DNA of 58,227 nucleotides, taken from contig NZ_WTSY02000013.1 of the NCBI RefSeq assembly GCF_009828775.2, forward strand, positions 1-58,227, given 5' to 3'. Shown here piece after piece: positions 18,958-28,961 of the stretch. The position numbers were made by a program, and so were the translations under genes. This DNA is from Erysipelothrix aquatica (lineage in GTDB: Bacteria; Bacillota_I; Bacilli_A; Erysipelotrichales; Erysipelotrichaceae). The notes under the pieces are model-generated. The model saw only the letters and a program-made list of their open reading frames with translations. It was not told the DNA's origin and ran no database searches. Numbering within the stretch: the first letter of the stretch is position 1; each line of letters starts with the position of its first letter.

Positions 18958-20511
18958 ATGAATCGTCTTCAAACTTATTACGAACAATTACAATTACCTT
19001 TAAAATCATTATTCTTTGGATCGTTGCTAGTCGCAATTGGTACGATTATACCTAATCCATATGTGAATAGTGTTTTAAAATTGGATAGCCCAATACTACT
19101 TTCAATATCACGTGTGTTATTGATGAGTGGTGGTATTATTTTAGCATATTTCCCACTATATGTTTTTATCAAGTTACTCTCTCATGAGAAAAACGAACCG
19201 AACATAGTAGTCACAGGAATTATATCATATCTAGCATTTTTAGTATCTATGCTACTCTTGTCACCAACGACATCACCAACGGCTACTTACATTAGCGCAT
19301 TAGTGATCAAATTAGGTGATAAACAGTATATGTTATACCGTACAGGGATATTTGGTTTAATAGCAATCTATCTCTTTGTTAAGAATATATATCGTAAAAC
19401 TTCAGAAAAACGTCACATAAGTAATGTCTCATTTGCGGATCGTGAAACAGTTAAGATGGTTTTCGCAATCGTAGGATCATCTGTGATCGGTATGCTCTTT
19501 GCATTTGGATGGCCATATTTTATGGAAATGATGTACAGCATCATGGAGTTTATTTCGCAAGATGTAAATAATCCAATGAGTTTATTTGCTTATGGAGCGC
19601 TAGAACGTCTCATGGCACTTGCTAACCTTGATGTTATATTACACCAAGAATTCTGGCTCAATACCTTAGGTGGAACCTGGATGAACCTTGCAGGTCAATC
19701 ATTCGTTGGTGATGTCAACATCTGGGCCGGACAGTTAAAAGAAACGGTGAATGTCTTTGGTGCTGGTCGCTTTACAAGTGCATATTATGTTATGAACATC
19801 TTTGCCGTTCCAGCTTACTTAATTGCAATCTCAACGACCATTTCAAACAAACGTGCACGTAACCGTAATATCGGATTATTAATTGCTGCGATTCTTGTAT
19901 CGATGGTTGGTGGTACGTTGTTACCAATCGAAATTTTAATGTTACTTACAAGTCCAACACTATACTTCTTCCACCTGTTTGCAACAAGTTTTATTTATGC
20001 GATTCTGAGTGGATTCTCGGTAGCATTGGGATTCTCCTTCTTTGGAAATCTACTCTCAGCAACACCTGGAAACATTATCGATTTGATGGGTATTTCTTAT
20101 AATACTGTATTAGTAAGTAAAGTCTTTATCTTATTGCTCGTAGGTATCATTGTCTTCCTAGTTTACTTCTCATTCACACGCTTGTACTTCAATAAACTAG
20201 CATTGGATGTTCTAAGTATTACAAATAAGCAACAACGTATTGAAGACTTCACAGAAGGTCTTGGTGGTGTATCAAATATTGAAACAGTATCAAGTACGTT
20301 AACGCGAATTCATGTTGAACTAAGGGAGCGAGAAGATTTAAATATTGCTGCGCTTCACCGTCAGGGTGTTACTCGAATTGTTGAGACTCGCCAAGGCTTT
20401 GTCTTGTCCATTGGTTCACCAGCATATATGATTCAAAAAGCTATTAACAAAAATATGAAAACATACAGAGCAATACACGAAGTAGAGGAAGTTGAAGAGA
20501 ATGAAGGATAA
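18958..20511 (+). CDS. PTS EIIBC-like membrane protein lacking the phospho-cysteine
   Basis: A 517-residue protein with a polytopic EIIC-like region (about 1-415) and a C-terminal EIIB-like domain of the glucose family (about 425-500). In active EIIB domains the motif is ...CITRLR; here it is SSTLTRIHV, with Thr (about residue 447) in place of the phosphorylated Cys. I find no cysteine in the whole protein, so it cannot be phosphorylated as a normal EIIB. The EIIC motifs are also changed (NLDVILHQEFW where GLHHxxxxFW is usual; NIFAVPA where MFGLPA is usual). Start: ATG 18958, seven bases after AGAGGTG; an in-frame GTG at 18949 overlaps that site. The last 11 bases overlap mutS. The function is unknown, probably transport or sensing without PTS phosphorylation. 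Confidence 0.85.
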   Translation: MNRLQTYYEQLQLPLKSLFFGSLLVAIGTIIPNPYVNSVLKLDSPILLSISRVLLMSGGIILAYFPLYVFIKLLSHEKNEPNIVVTGIISYLAFLVSMLLLSPTTSPTATYISALVIKLGDKQYMLYRTGIFGLIAIYLFVKNIYRKTSEKRHISNVSFADRETVKMVFAIVGSSVIGMLFAFGWPYFMEMMYSIMEFISQDVNNPMSLFAYGALERLMALANLDVILHQEFWLNTLGGTWMNLAGQSFVGDVNIWAGQLKETVNVFGAGRFTSAYYVMNIFAVPAYLIAISTTISNKRARNRNIGLLIAAILVSMVGGTLLPIEILMLLTSPTLYFFHLFATSFIYAILSGFSVALGFSFFGNLLSATPGNIIDLMGISYNTVLVSKVFILLLVGIIVFLVYFSFTRLYFNKLALDVLSITNKQQRIEDFTEGLGGVSNIETVSSTLTRIHVELREREDLNIAALHRQGVTRIVETRQGFVLSIGSPAYMIQKAINKNMKTYRAIHEVEEVEENEG

Positions 20512-23014
20512 TTCAAAACTGACACCTATGCTCCAACAGTATATGGAAATAAAACAAAACACCAATGATGCGTTGGTGTTTTATCGATTAGGTGATTTTT
20601 ACGAACTCTTTTTTGAGGATGCCGTAGTTGCATCAAAAGTTTTAGACCTTGTGCTAACAGCACGATCGGCAGGTGGTAATGAGAAAGCACCCATGGCGGG
20701 TGTACCGCATCATGCCGCAGCATCTTATATTCAAAAACTTGTGAATGCGGGTTATAAAGTAGCGATCGTCGAACAAGTTGAAGATCCCAAATCAGTTAAG
20801 GGAATTGTGAAACGCGAGGTTGTAGAAATTGTCACTCCGGGTACATATCTCGAGGTTGAAGACCATGAAACGCGTGAGATTGCAGCCATTCATACAGATC
20901 TCGTTTATGCGAGCGTTGTCAGTTGCGACATCGTTTCGGGTACAGTTCGTGCTATAAGAGTTATGAATGATTTCGTAGATATCATTAAAGTTCTCCAACA
21001 ATTTCAAGTTAAAGAAATCGTAGTTAGCGAAGACTTTGACCCTAATATTTTAAAAGAAGTTAAAGCCAAAACAGATATTTATGTATCATATCAAGAAACA
21101 ATTGATGAGACCATGAACCATGATGATAAGGCGATTGGAATGGCCTTATCACGATTGAGTGCCTATTTAAAATATACGCATAAGCGCTCATTGCAACATT
21201 TATCAGATGTTGTCGTTTTGAACGATCAAGCATACCTTCGTATGGATTATGCAACAATGACAAACCTTGAACTGATAGATCATCAAAATGGCAAAGAGTT
21301 GTCCTTGTTTCACTACCTCAACAAAACCCGCACAAATATGGGAGCACGTGCTTTAAAACAAGAGTTGATGCAACCAATGGTTAGCAAAACAGCGATCTAC
21401 AAACGGCACGCTCAGATCGAAACACTAATTCAAGATTATCTGTTAAATGATAAATTAGTGGCAAGTTTAAAAGAAGTCTATGATATTCATCGTGTCGTTG
21501 CACGGATGGCGACAGGAAAGCATAATGCCCAAGACCTTGTTCGTCTGAAGAAGACATTGGGAGTCTTCCGTACAATTCAAAGAGATATTGAAGGTTTTGA
21601 TGAGTTCCAATTCATTAGTGAATTAGACCCCTTAGAAGCAATTTTTGAGATGCTTGATAATACAATTTTAGATGATGCTCCCGTTCAATTAAAAGAAGGG
21701 CGTACATTTAAAACCGGGATTCATGATACCTTAGATGAACTCCTCGAAATTTCAAAAAATGGCAAGCAATGGCTCGTTACGTATGAAGCCAAACAACGGG
21801 AAAAAACAGGCATTAAAAATTTAAAAGTAGGATACAATCGTGCGTTTGGATACTTTATTGAAGTGTCAAAAGGACAAGTTGATAATGTTCGTGATGATTT
21901 CGGTTATATCAGAAAACAAACACTAACCAATGCCGAACGCTATATCAGTGAAGAACTTCAAGAATATGAAGTGAAGATAAGCCAAGCAAGTGACCAAATT
22001 TTACAGATCGAAACTGAACTCTTTGCGAAGTATTCTGAGTATGTTTCAGAACATGCGAAATCCATTCATGCAATTGGAGATGGTCTTGCGACATTGGATG
22101 TACTTGTTGCTTTAGCAGAAATTTCGGCACTTCCTGGTTTTACAAAACCAAAAGTTGTAGAGGGGCGTTACCTTGATATTCAAGAAGGAAAACATCCTGT
22201 ATTACAAGCAACCCTTAAAGATCAACAATACATTGCAAGCGATACTCTAATGGATGAATCGATTTATACACTGATTTTAACTGGACCGAATATGGGTGGT
22301 AAGAGTACCTATATGCGAATGGTCGCATTAAATGTTGTGCTTGCACAAATGGGATGTTTTGTGCCATGTGACCGCATGGAATGGAGTCTTGTTGATCAAA
22401 TCTTTACACGCATGGGTGCCAGTGACGATATTCTCATGGGTCAGTCTACGTTTATGGTTGAAATGATTGAAGCGCAAGCAGCTTTATCTAATGCGACAGA
22501 ACAGTCATTAATTCTGTTTGACGAAATTGGTCGTGGAACCTCAACCTATGACGGGATGGCACTAGCCCAAGCAATTATTGAATATATTAATAACTCGGTT
22601 AAAGCACGGACGATTTTCTCGACTCATTATCACGAACTGGTTGCACTGGAAGAAATGTATGATGGCATTAAAAATATTCATGTTGAAGTTCATGAAGAAA
22701 ATGACCATGTAACATTCCTATATCGTGTTTTAGATGGGCGAGCAGATAAATCATATGGGATAAACGTTGCGCGTCTTGCACATTTACCGCAAAGTATTAT
22801 TGATCGCGCAAAACAAAATCTTGAAGTTCTCGAACTTTCTAAGAACTCAGTCAATATTGATAGTAAAGTAATTCAAGTAGAAGTAGAACCTCAAGGTTAT
22901 GGATTTGTGAAGCAACGGCTTCAAGGAATCGATGTTAATCAACTGACACCGATTGAAGCGTTAATGCTTGTTTCTGAACTCAAAAAAGTTTTAGAAGGTG
23001 ATTCACATGAGTAA
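20501..23014 (+). CDS. mutS: DNA mismatch repair protein MutS
   Basis: An 837-residue mismatch-recognition ATPase. The N-terminal mismatch-binding domain has the Phe-x-Glu motif in FYRLGDFYELFFEDA. The lever and clamp helices lie in the middle. The C-terminal ATPase has Walker A GPNMGGKST, ILFDEIGRGTSTYDG (Walker B and signature) and STHYHEL. I use ATG 20501, which overlaps the preceding stop; an in-frame TTG at 20492 is possible. Translation is likely coupled to the PTS-like gene. The C-terminus overlaps mutL by 8 bases. Confidence 0.97.
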   Translation: MKDNSKLTPMLQQYMEIKQNTNDALVFYRLGDFYELFFEDAVVASKVLDLVLTARSAGGNEKAPMAGVPHHAAASYIQKLVNAGYKVAIVEQVEDPKSVKGIVKREVVEIVTPGTYLEVEDHETREIAAIHTDLVYASVVSCDIVSGTVRAIRVMNDFVDIIKVLQQFQVKEIVVSEDFDPNILKEVKAKTDIYVSYQETIDETMNHDDKAIGMALSRLSAYLKYTHKRSLQHLSDVVVLNDQAYLRMDYATMTNLELIDHQNGKELSLFHYLNKTRTNMGARALKQELMQPMVSKTAIYKRHAQIETLIQDYLLNDKLVASLKEVYDIHRVVARMATGKHNAQDLVRLKKTLGVFRTIQRDIEGFDEFQFISELDPLEAIFEMLDNTILDDAPVQLKEGRTFKTGIHDTLDELLEISKNGKQWLVTYEAKQREKTGIKNLKVGYNRAFGYFIEVSKGQVDNVRDDFGYIRKQTLTNAERYISEELQEYEVKISQASDQILQIETELFAKYSEYVSEHAKSIHAIGDGLATLDVLVALAEISALPGFTKPKVVEGRYLDIQEGKHPVLQATLKDQQYIASDTLMDESIYTLILTGPNMGGKSTYMRMVALNVVLAQMGCFVPCDRMEWSLVDQIFTRMGASDDILMGQSTFMVEMIEAQAALSNATEQSLILFDEIGRGTSTYDGMALAQAIIEYINNSVKARTIFSTHYHELVALEEMYDGIKNIHVEVHEENDHVTFLYRVLDGRADKSYGINVARLAHLPQSIIDRAKQNLEVLELSKNSVNIDSKVIQVEVEPQGYGFVKQRLQGIDVNQLTPIEALMLVSELKKVLEGDSHE

Positions 23015-24866
23015 AATTCACGTATTAGATACACATTTAACAAATATGATTGCTGCTGGTGAAGTTGTTGAACGTCCAGGTGGTATTGTAAAAGAACTTG
23101 TTGAAAATGCAATTGATGCTATGGCTACAACGATTGATATTAAAATCATTGAAGGTGGAATGCAATTGGTTGAAGTATCTGATAATGGTGAGGGTATGAG
23201 TGCTGATGATTTGTCACGTGCCTTTGAGCGTCACTCAACAAGTAAAATATCTGATACAGATGACTTAAACGCAATCCTGACATTTGGATTTCGTGGGGAA
23301 GCATTGCCGTCGATATCGTCAGTTAGCCAAGTTGAAGCGACAACAAACAATGGTGATACTGGCCATCGTATTTTTATTGATAATGGTAAAAAACGTGACG
23401 TCGTGCGGTTTGCACGAAATAAAGGAACAACAATTCACGTTCGAAATCTCTTTTTGAAGACGCCTGCGCGTCTGAAATACATTAAGAATATTCATTATGA
23501 AAACTCGATCATCCAGGATACTGTGCAAAAATTTGCATTGGGTCGACCGGATATAGCTTTTTCACTCACGCTTGATGATCGCATGGTGTTTAGAAGTTAT
23601 GGCACTGGTGATGTCATGGATGTGTTCCACCGAATTTATGGAGGAACTATTACAGAAGATTCACGCCGCTTCGAAGCATCAAATTATGATTTCAAAATCG
23701 AGGGGGTTGCAGCTTTACCGCAACATAATCGTTCAAATCGATATGCGATTTGGTTATATATCAATGATCGAATGATTCGTTATCCAAAAGCTCAAAAGGC
23801 TGTCGTTGATAGCTTTAGACGTCATATGCCGACCGACCGTTATCCAATTGTTGTCATGAAGATAACAGTAGATCCGCAACTTGTTGACGTCAACGTTCAT
23901 CCAAGTAAATGGGAGATTCGTTTGTCGAAAGAAGATCAACTTGTATCATTAATTCAAAATCATTTGGAGGCGTTACTGTCAGAAGGTATGCGTCCACAAA
24001 AAATCACAATAAAACCAAGTTTACCAGAACAAACGGATATGCGAGATGCACTACAAAATGCGATTATTGAAACTCAAAAAGAAATCTATATTGAAGAAAA
24101 TTTTGTTAAAAATACCATTCTATCGAGCACATTCGATGATGAATCAGAAGTAACATCAGAACCAGTAAACATCACAGATATGCCAGTTATTGATACACCG
24201 ATATTTACTCACGATTATCGTGTTGAAGAAAAAGAGACTGCTTTTATACCTCAAACACCATATCCATCTGAACCAAAACCCATAGAAGTTTTAATTGAGC
24301 CACTAACAGTTCTATCACAATTAAGTGGTAAATATATCTTGGCCCAAGGGGATGCGGGATTATATATAATTGATCAACATGCGGCAATGGAGCGTGTTCG
24401 TTACGAATACTATCAAGATAAACTCTTAAATAAAGATGTACCCATGCAAGACTTTTTGATTCCAATGATTATTGAAGGGCGTCAAAAACTAATTGGTCAG
24501 ATCAATGCAATCAATGAAGTCTTTAGACCATTTCAAATGCAACTCGAAGTTTTTGGAGATGATGCATTTGTCCTTCGGGCTGTTCCAGTCTGGATTGATG
24601 AAGCAGAGGTCCATGAATTTGTGAATGAAGTATTGGATATGTTCGAAACGGACAAAGTGGTTCGTGAAGAGGATGTGCGTCGTAATGTCATTGCGACATT
24701 GGCGTGTCATTCTTCAGTGCGCTTTAATGAGTTTATGTCTATGGAAGCCATGGAAACATTGGTTGAGCAATTGCGACATACGCAACAACCGTTCCATTGT
24801 CCCCATGGACGTCCGACATTTATAACAGTCGAGCACAATCAACTCATTAAGGAATTTAAACGATGA
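23007..24866 (+). CDS. mutL: DNA mismatch repair protein MutL (endonuclease type)
   Basis: A 619-residue GHKL ATPase and nicking endonuclease. N-terminal motifs are ELVENAIDA, DNGEGM and TFGFRGEALPSISSV. The C-terminal domain carries the metal-dependent endonuclease motif DQHAAMERVRYE, fitting DQHA(x)2E(x)4E, together with ACHSSVRF and CPHGRP. This is as expected in bacteria without MutH. The start ATG 23007 lies six bases after AGAAGGTG; an in-frame GTG at 22998 is part of that site. The stop overlaps miaA as ATGA. Confidence 0.97.
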   Translation: MSKIHVLDTHLTNMIAAGEVVERPGGIVKELVENAIDAMATTIDIKIIEGGMQLVEVSDNGEGMSADDLSRAFERHSTSKISDTDDLNAILTFGFRGEALPSISSVSQVEATTNNGDTGHRIFIDNGKKRDVVRFARNKGTTIHVRNLFLKTPARLKYIKNIHYENSIIQDTVQKFALGRPDIAFSLTLDDRMVFRSYGTGDVMDVFHRIYGGTITEDSRRFEASNYDFKIEGVAALPQHNRSNRYAIWLYINDRMIRYPKAQKAVVDSFRRHMPTDRYPIVVMKITVDPQLVDVNVHPSKWEIRLSKEDQLVSLIQNHLEALLSEGMRPQKITIKPSLPEQTDMRDALQNAIIETQKEIYIEENFVKNTILSSTFDDESEVTSEPVNITDMPVIDTPIFTHDYRVEEKETAFIPQTPYPSEPKPIEVLIEPLTVLSQLSGKYILAQGDAGLYIIDQHAAMERVRYEYYQDKLLNKDVPMQDFLIPMIIEGRQKLIGQINAINEVFRPFQMQLEVFGDDAFVLRAVPVWIDEAEVHEFVNEVLDMFETDKVVREEDVRRNVIATLACHSSVRFNEFMSMEAMETLVEQLRHTQQPFHCPHGRPTFITVEHNQLIKEFKR

Positions 24867-25780
24867 AAAAAATAGTAGTAATTGCAGGTGTAACTGCATC
24901 TGGGAAAACAAAAATGGGTGTTGCATTGGCTCATCGATTTAACGGTGAAATTATAAGTGCCGATTCCGTTGCGGTCTATCGTGAACTGAATATTGGTTCT
25001 GCGAAGCCATCAATGGAAGAACGTGAGGGCATCATCCATCATTTAATTGATGTTACATCGATTGAGGAACCGTATCATGTTGCCCAGTTTCAAAAAGATG
25101 CGCGCGCAGCGATTGCAGCGATTCATGCAAAGGGAAAACTACCAATCATTGTAGGTGGAACGGGACTATACATTAATGCATTAGTAAATGATTACCGTTT
25201 CGAAGAAGAAGTTCCGGATGTGAAGGATTCCTTCGAGGGCATCGATGATGACACACTGTATCAGATGCTTCAAGAGCGGGATTCGGAGGCAGCGCAATCA
25301 GTTCATCCCAATAACCGTAAACGTATTGTACGAACACTAAACATGCTTCAAGACGGTAAGACAAAGACCGAAATCCATGAAAACCAAAAAAATGTGGCTC
25401 TGTTTGACGCATGTATTTTCTTCTTGCAAACAGACCGCGTCGTACTTTATGAGCGAATTAATAAGCGCGTTGATATGATGATGGCACAAGGGCTTGAGTC
25501 GGAAGTTTCATGTTTGCTTCACCATAATCCAAAACTCTTTGAACTGCAGGCTTTACAGGCAATCGGATACCGTGAATTTGAACCGTTTTTTAACCATGAG
25601 ATTAGTGCGGAAGCGCGTGATGAACTCATAAAACGGAATACCCGTCGTTTTGCTAAAAGACAGATTACGTGGTTCAAACACCAAACACCGAGTCAATGGA
25701 TTGATATTCAATCGAGCAATGCCTTTGAAACAGTATCGCAACGTGTTACACAATTTATACAAGGGCCTACGGAATCGTAG
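24863..25780 (+). CDS. miaA: tRNA dimethylallyltransferase MiaA
   Basis: A 305-residue enzyme that adds a dimethylallyl group to A37 of tRNAs reading UNN codons. The P-loop is GVTASGKTK at about residues 9-17. SADSVAVYRELNIGSAKP and the GGTGLYINAL motif are family hallmarks. NNRKRIVRTL and LQAIGYREF follow, then the ARG/Lys-rich end KRNTRRFAKRQITWFKHQ. The ATG overlaps the mutL stop (ATGA), so it is the last gene of the four-gene overlapping operon. hfq, a common downstream partner, is absent. Confidence 0.95.
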   Translation: MKKIVVIAGVTASGKTKMGVALAHRFNGEIISADSVAVYRELNIGSAKPSMEEREGIIHHLIDVTSIEEPYHVAQFQKDARAAIAAIHAKGKLPIIVGGTGLYINALVNDYRFEEEVPDVKDSFEGIDDDTLYQMLQERDSEAAQSVHPNNRKRIVRTLNMLQDGKTKTEIHENQKNVALFDACIFFLQTDRVVLYERINKRVDMMMAQGLESEVSCLLHHNPKLFELQALQAIGYREFEPFFNHEISAEARDELIKRNTRRFAKRQITWFKHQTPSQWIDIQSSNAFETVSQRVTQFIQGPTES

Positions 25781-25787
25781 GTCTTTT
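25764..25787 (+). terminator. Probable terminator after miaA
   Basis: An 8-bp stem (GGCCTACG / CGTAGGTC, one G-T pair), a GAAT loop and TTTT. It overlaps the last codons of miaA. The T tract is short. Confidence 0.6.
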
Positions 25788-25900
25788 AATTTCCCAGGAA
25801 ATAGTATATGTGAAGTATCTTTCATCAAACGATGCGTAAAACTATTGAAAGCACAATATCACTGTGTTAATATATTGATACAGCGGAAGGAAGTTAGTTT

Positions 25901-28189
25901 ATGCTTAAACTGAAGAATATTACAAAGAATTATGGACAGGTTCAAGCACTCAAAGATGTAAGCCTTACATTTAGAGACACTGAATTTGTATCTATCCTGG
26001 GACAATCAGGAAGCGGAAAAACAACATTATTAAATATTGTAGGTGGGTTGGATCGTTATACATATGGTGATTTAATTATCGATGGGCAGTCCACAGAAAC
26101 CTATACAGATAAACAATGGGATGCATACCGAAATAGCTCTGTCGGATTCGTCTTCCAATCCTATAATTTAATCCCCCACTTGACAGTACTACAGAATGTC
26201 GAGCTATCTATGAAGTTATCGGGCATTGGAAAACAGGAAGCACATAAGCGCGCGGAAGAAGCACTTATTAAAGTTGGTTTACATGACCAAATCAACAAAA
26301 AACCGAATCAAATGTCAGGTGGACAAATGCAACGTGTAGCGATCGCACGGGCATTAGTTAATGATCCAGATATTATCTTAGCGGATGAACCAACAGGAGC
26401 ACTAGATAGTAAAACAAGTGTAGTGGTCATGGACCTTCTCAAAGAAATATCAAAAGAAAAGTTAGTTATTATGGTAACGCACAATGCTGAACTTGCTCAT
26501 ACCTATAGTTCACGAATCGTTGAATTCTTGGATGGAGAAATGGTTTCTGATAGCAATCCTGTAAGTAATGATATTGAAGAGGAAAGCAATCATAAACAGG
26601 TTATGACAGCGATGCCTTATCGTACGGCATTAACATTGAGTGGACGAAATCTATGGGCTAAAAAAGGTCGTACCATTCTAACAAGTATAGCAGGAAGTAT
26701 CGGAATCATTGGAATTGCCTTGGTTCTCGCACTTTCGACTGGATTATCGAATACAATTAAGACCATGCAAGAAGAAACGCTTGCCTCATCACCAATCACA
26801 ATCGAGCAAACAGCAATGGACTATGGTATGGCGATGAGTCCAAATCTTTCGAATCCTGGTGAGTCCTATCCAGATTCTACATCAATCAATGTCTATGACC
26901 CAATGGAAGGTTACGAGGCGAAGAAAAATGTAATTACTGCTGACTATATAGACTATGTAAGAAAACTTGATCCAAATCTCTATATTTCCATTCAAGAATC
27001 TACAGGTGTTTCCATGAACTGGATTACACAAAAAGGGTCAAACTATGAATTGGTTCAAACGGGCCAAGATGGTGTGGGTGAACTCTTGAACAACGATGAC
27101 TTTAACAATCGACAATACGATGTGATTGCAGGTAAGATGCCGACCAATCAAAATGAAATTGTCGTTGTCGTTGATGAATATAACCGAATCCCGAAACAAT
27201 CTCAACGTATTTTAGGGATAGAAGGTGAATCGTTTGATGCAACGTCCATTGTTGGTAAAGAATACAAACTTATTGAACACAATGATTTCTATCAAGAATC
27301 GGCAATGGGGATTTTCCCGCCGGCAAATACATCACAATACGAAACACTCTTTAACAGTGACACTGCAACAACATTAACAGTGTCGGGAGTTTTACGTAAG
27401 AGTGAAGCATCATCTGTTTCGATGTACAGCCCTGGACTTTATTACACTGAGGCACTTTCTAAAGATTTCGCAACGCGTGCGCGTCAATCAAATGTTGTGG
27501 CAAAACAATTAGAAGTTAAAGATCTTTATTCGGTTGTCTCAGGTCAGCCAATCGCAAATGCAAATCCATTTATGGATTCAGAACAAGTTTACAACGAAGT
27601 TCTTGCATCCTTAGGTGGTTCTGATGTTGCAACGAAACTCGCGATCATTCCAAAAGACTTTGAAACGAAGTCACAAATTCGCGATTATCTTGATGCATAC
27701 AATCAAGGTCGCGAAAAACCTGATCAAATTACGTATACAGATATGTCAGAGATTATGACAAATATTATGGATACAATGGTTAATACGATTTCTTATGTAT
27801 TAATTGGTTTCTCATCAATTTCATTAGTTGTATCATCATTTATGATTGGTATTATTACTTATGTATCGGTTATCGAACGGACCAAAGAAATTGGCGTGCT
27901 GCGTAGTTTAGGAGCTCGTAAAAAAGATATCTCACGTGTCTTTAATGCGGAGACATTCCTAATTGGACTTGTATCCGGTACGTTTGGAATCGTAGTAACA
28001 TACTTACTTCAGTTCCCAATTAATGCTGTCGTTTACGACTTAACGGGTGCACAAAATATCGCAAACCTAAGTATTAACCATGCATTAATTCTGATTGCAA
28101 TTAGTATTACATTGACCTTTATTGCAGGATTTATTCCTTCAAAAATGGCAGCTAAAAAAGATCCAGTTGTTGCACTACGTAGCGAATAA
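25901..28189 (+). CDS. ABC transporter, fused ATPase and FtsX-type permease
   Basis: A 762-residue single-chain half transporter of the MacB/LolCDE superfamily. Residues 1-230 are the ATPase: Walker A GQSGSGKT (34-41), Q-loop in FVFQSYN, signature [15 protein letters not shown], Walker [13 protein letters not shown] and the H-loop THN. One membrane helix near 265-285 follows, then a large extracellular domain (about 290-610), then three C-terminal helices of the FtsX type with [21 protein letters not shown] between helices. Such proteins export lipids, peptides or antimicrobials, or shape the envelope; the substrate is unknown. GGAAGGAAG precedes the start. It is monocistronic. Confidence 0.9.
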   Translation: MLKLKNITKNYGQVQALKDVSLTFRDTEFVSILGQSGSGKTTLLNIVGGLDRYTYGDLIIDGQSTETYTDKQWDAYRNSSVGFVFQSYNLIPHLTVLQNVELSMKLSGIGKQEAHKRAEEALIKVGLHDQINKKPNQMSGGQMQRVAIARALVNDPDIILADEPTGALDSKTSVVVMDLLKEISKEKLVIMVTHNAELAHTYSSRIVEFLDGEMVSDSNPVSNDIEEESNHKQVMTAMPYRTALTLSGRNLWAKKGRTILTSIAGSIGIIGIALVLALSTGLSNTIKTMQEETLASSPITIEQTAMDYGMAMSPNLSNPGESYPDSTSINVYDPMEGYEAKKNVITADYIDYVRKLDPNLYISIQESTGVSMNWITQKGSNYELVQTGQDGVGELLNNDDFNNRQYDVIAGKMPTNQNEIVVVVDEYNRIPKQSQRILGIEGESFDATSIVGKEYKLIEHNDFYQESAMGIFPPANTSQYETLFNSDTATTLTVSGVLRKSEASSVSMYSPGLYYTEALSKDFATRARQSNVVAKQLEVKDLYSVVSGQPIANANPFMDSEQVYNEVLASLGGSDVATKLAIIPKDFETKSQIRDYLDAYNQGREKPDQITYTDMSEIMTNIMDTMVNTISYVLIGFSSISLVVSSFMIGIITYVSVIERTKEIGVLRSLGARKKDISRVFNAETFLIGLVSGTFGIVVTYLLQFPINAVVYDLTGAQNIANLSINHALILIAISITLTFIAGFIPSKMAAKKDPVVALRSE

Positions 28190-28204
28190 TTGTGATCATA
28201 ATCG

Positions 28205-28240
28205 AACCTTGAGTTTCATAGCAAATTCAAGGTTTTTTTT
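28205..28240 (+). terminator. Terminator after the ABC exporter
   Basis: A 12-bp stem (AACCTTGAGTTT with AAATTCAAGGTT, one G-T pair), a six-base loop and T8. Confidence 0.85.
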
Positions 28241-28399
28241 AATGGCCTTGATACCGTGCAATTAAGTTGAATTACACTTGTTCTAGCACGGTGTCTGACA
28301 ATCATAAATATGCACAGATTTTTGCTTGCAATTTTAGGCAATCTGTCTATATTATAGATATTTGTCAATGTGATATACTTGAAAACGGAGGGGATTTAA

Positions 28400-28732
28400 A
28401 TGAAAAAACTATTTATAATTGGACTTACGATTTTAATACTCGCAGGTTGCTCTGCAGCACCTGTAGAGCCAGATTTAACTGCCGTAGAAGCTGAGACGAT
28501 GCTTAATGAAGGCAAAGATATTGTTGGCAAAAAGGTAGCGGTGACTGTCAAGGATTTGAATCCTGCTTCAGCATTTGGATATAACATTTTTGATGGAGAA
28601 CATCTTAATTTTGTATCTCGAGAAAATCCCAAAGTAGAAGTGAATGATAAAATAATTGTGACAGTTACTAAAGTGGAAAGCATGCTTGGGTCGTTTATTA
28701 TCTCTTATGATAATTTGACAAGAGTTAAGTAA
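28400..28732 (+). CDS. Small lipoprotein, OB-fold-like
   Basis: A 110-residue secreted lipoprotein. The lipobox is LAGC with Cys17 as the lipid anchor after a KK-hydrophobic signal. The mature part (GKKVAVTVKDL ... NDKIIVTVTKVESMLGSFIISY) resembles small OB-fold (tRNA_anti-like) lipoproteins, an assignment made by pattern only. ACGGAGGGG lies about nine bases before the ATG. It stands alone between two terminators. Its role is unknown. Confidence 0.82.
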   Translation: MKKLFIIGLTILILAGCSAAPVEPDLTAVEAETMLNEGKDIVGKKVAVTVKDLNPASAFGYNIFDGEHLNFVSRENPKVEVNDKIIVTVTKVESMLGSFIISYDNLTRVK

Positions 28733-28825
28733 TCTCTTTAAGTATTGAGCACTAGTTATTGTAAGGTAGAAGAAACCTAACGAGTGTAATCATCTGGAAT
28801 ACGAACTTAGATCCGAAAATAAATG

Positions 28826-28858
28826 ACCTCCAGCTTCAATAGAGCTTGAGGTTTTTTT
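28826..28858 (+). terminator. Terminator between lipoprotein and GH20 gene
   Basis: ACCTCCAGCTT pairs with GAGCTTGAGGT with one mismatch, followed by T7. It insulates the glycan locus from the upstream gene. Confidence 0.8.
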
Positions 28859-28961
28859 GTGCATTCAAAAAAAGAGAACACTAATTCGTATCGAAAATCC
28901 TATAATCTATGACTGTTAGATACCGTCATAAAAACCTAAACTAAAAGAAAAGGAGTCAAGT

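Noticed and set aside
24959-25012. Altered active-site motif in MiaA (DSVAVYREL)
   Set aside because: This position varies among known MiaA proteins, including those of enterobacteria, so it is not evidence of lost function.
28745-28785. Imperfect hairpin with CACT / AGTG arms after the lipoprotein gene
   Set aside because: Several bulges and no T tract; too weak to call an RNA element.
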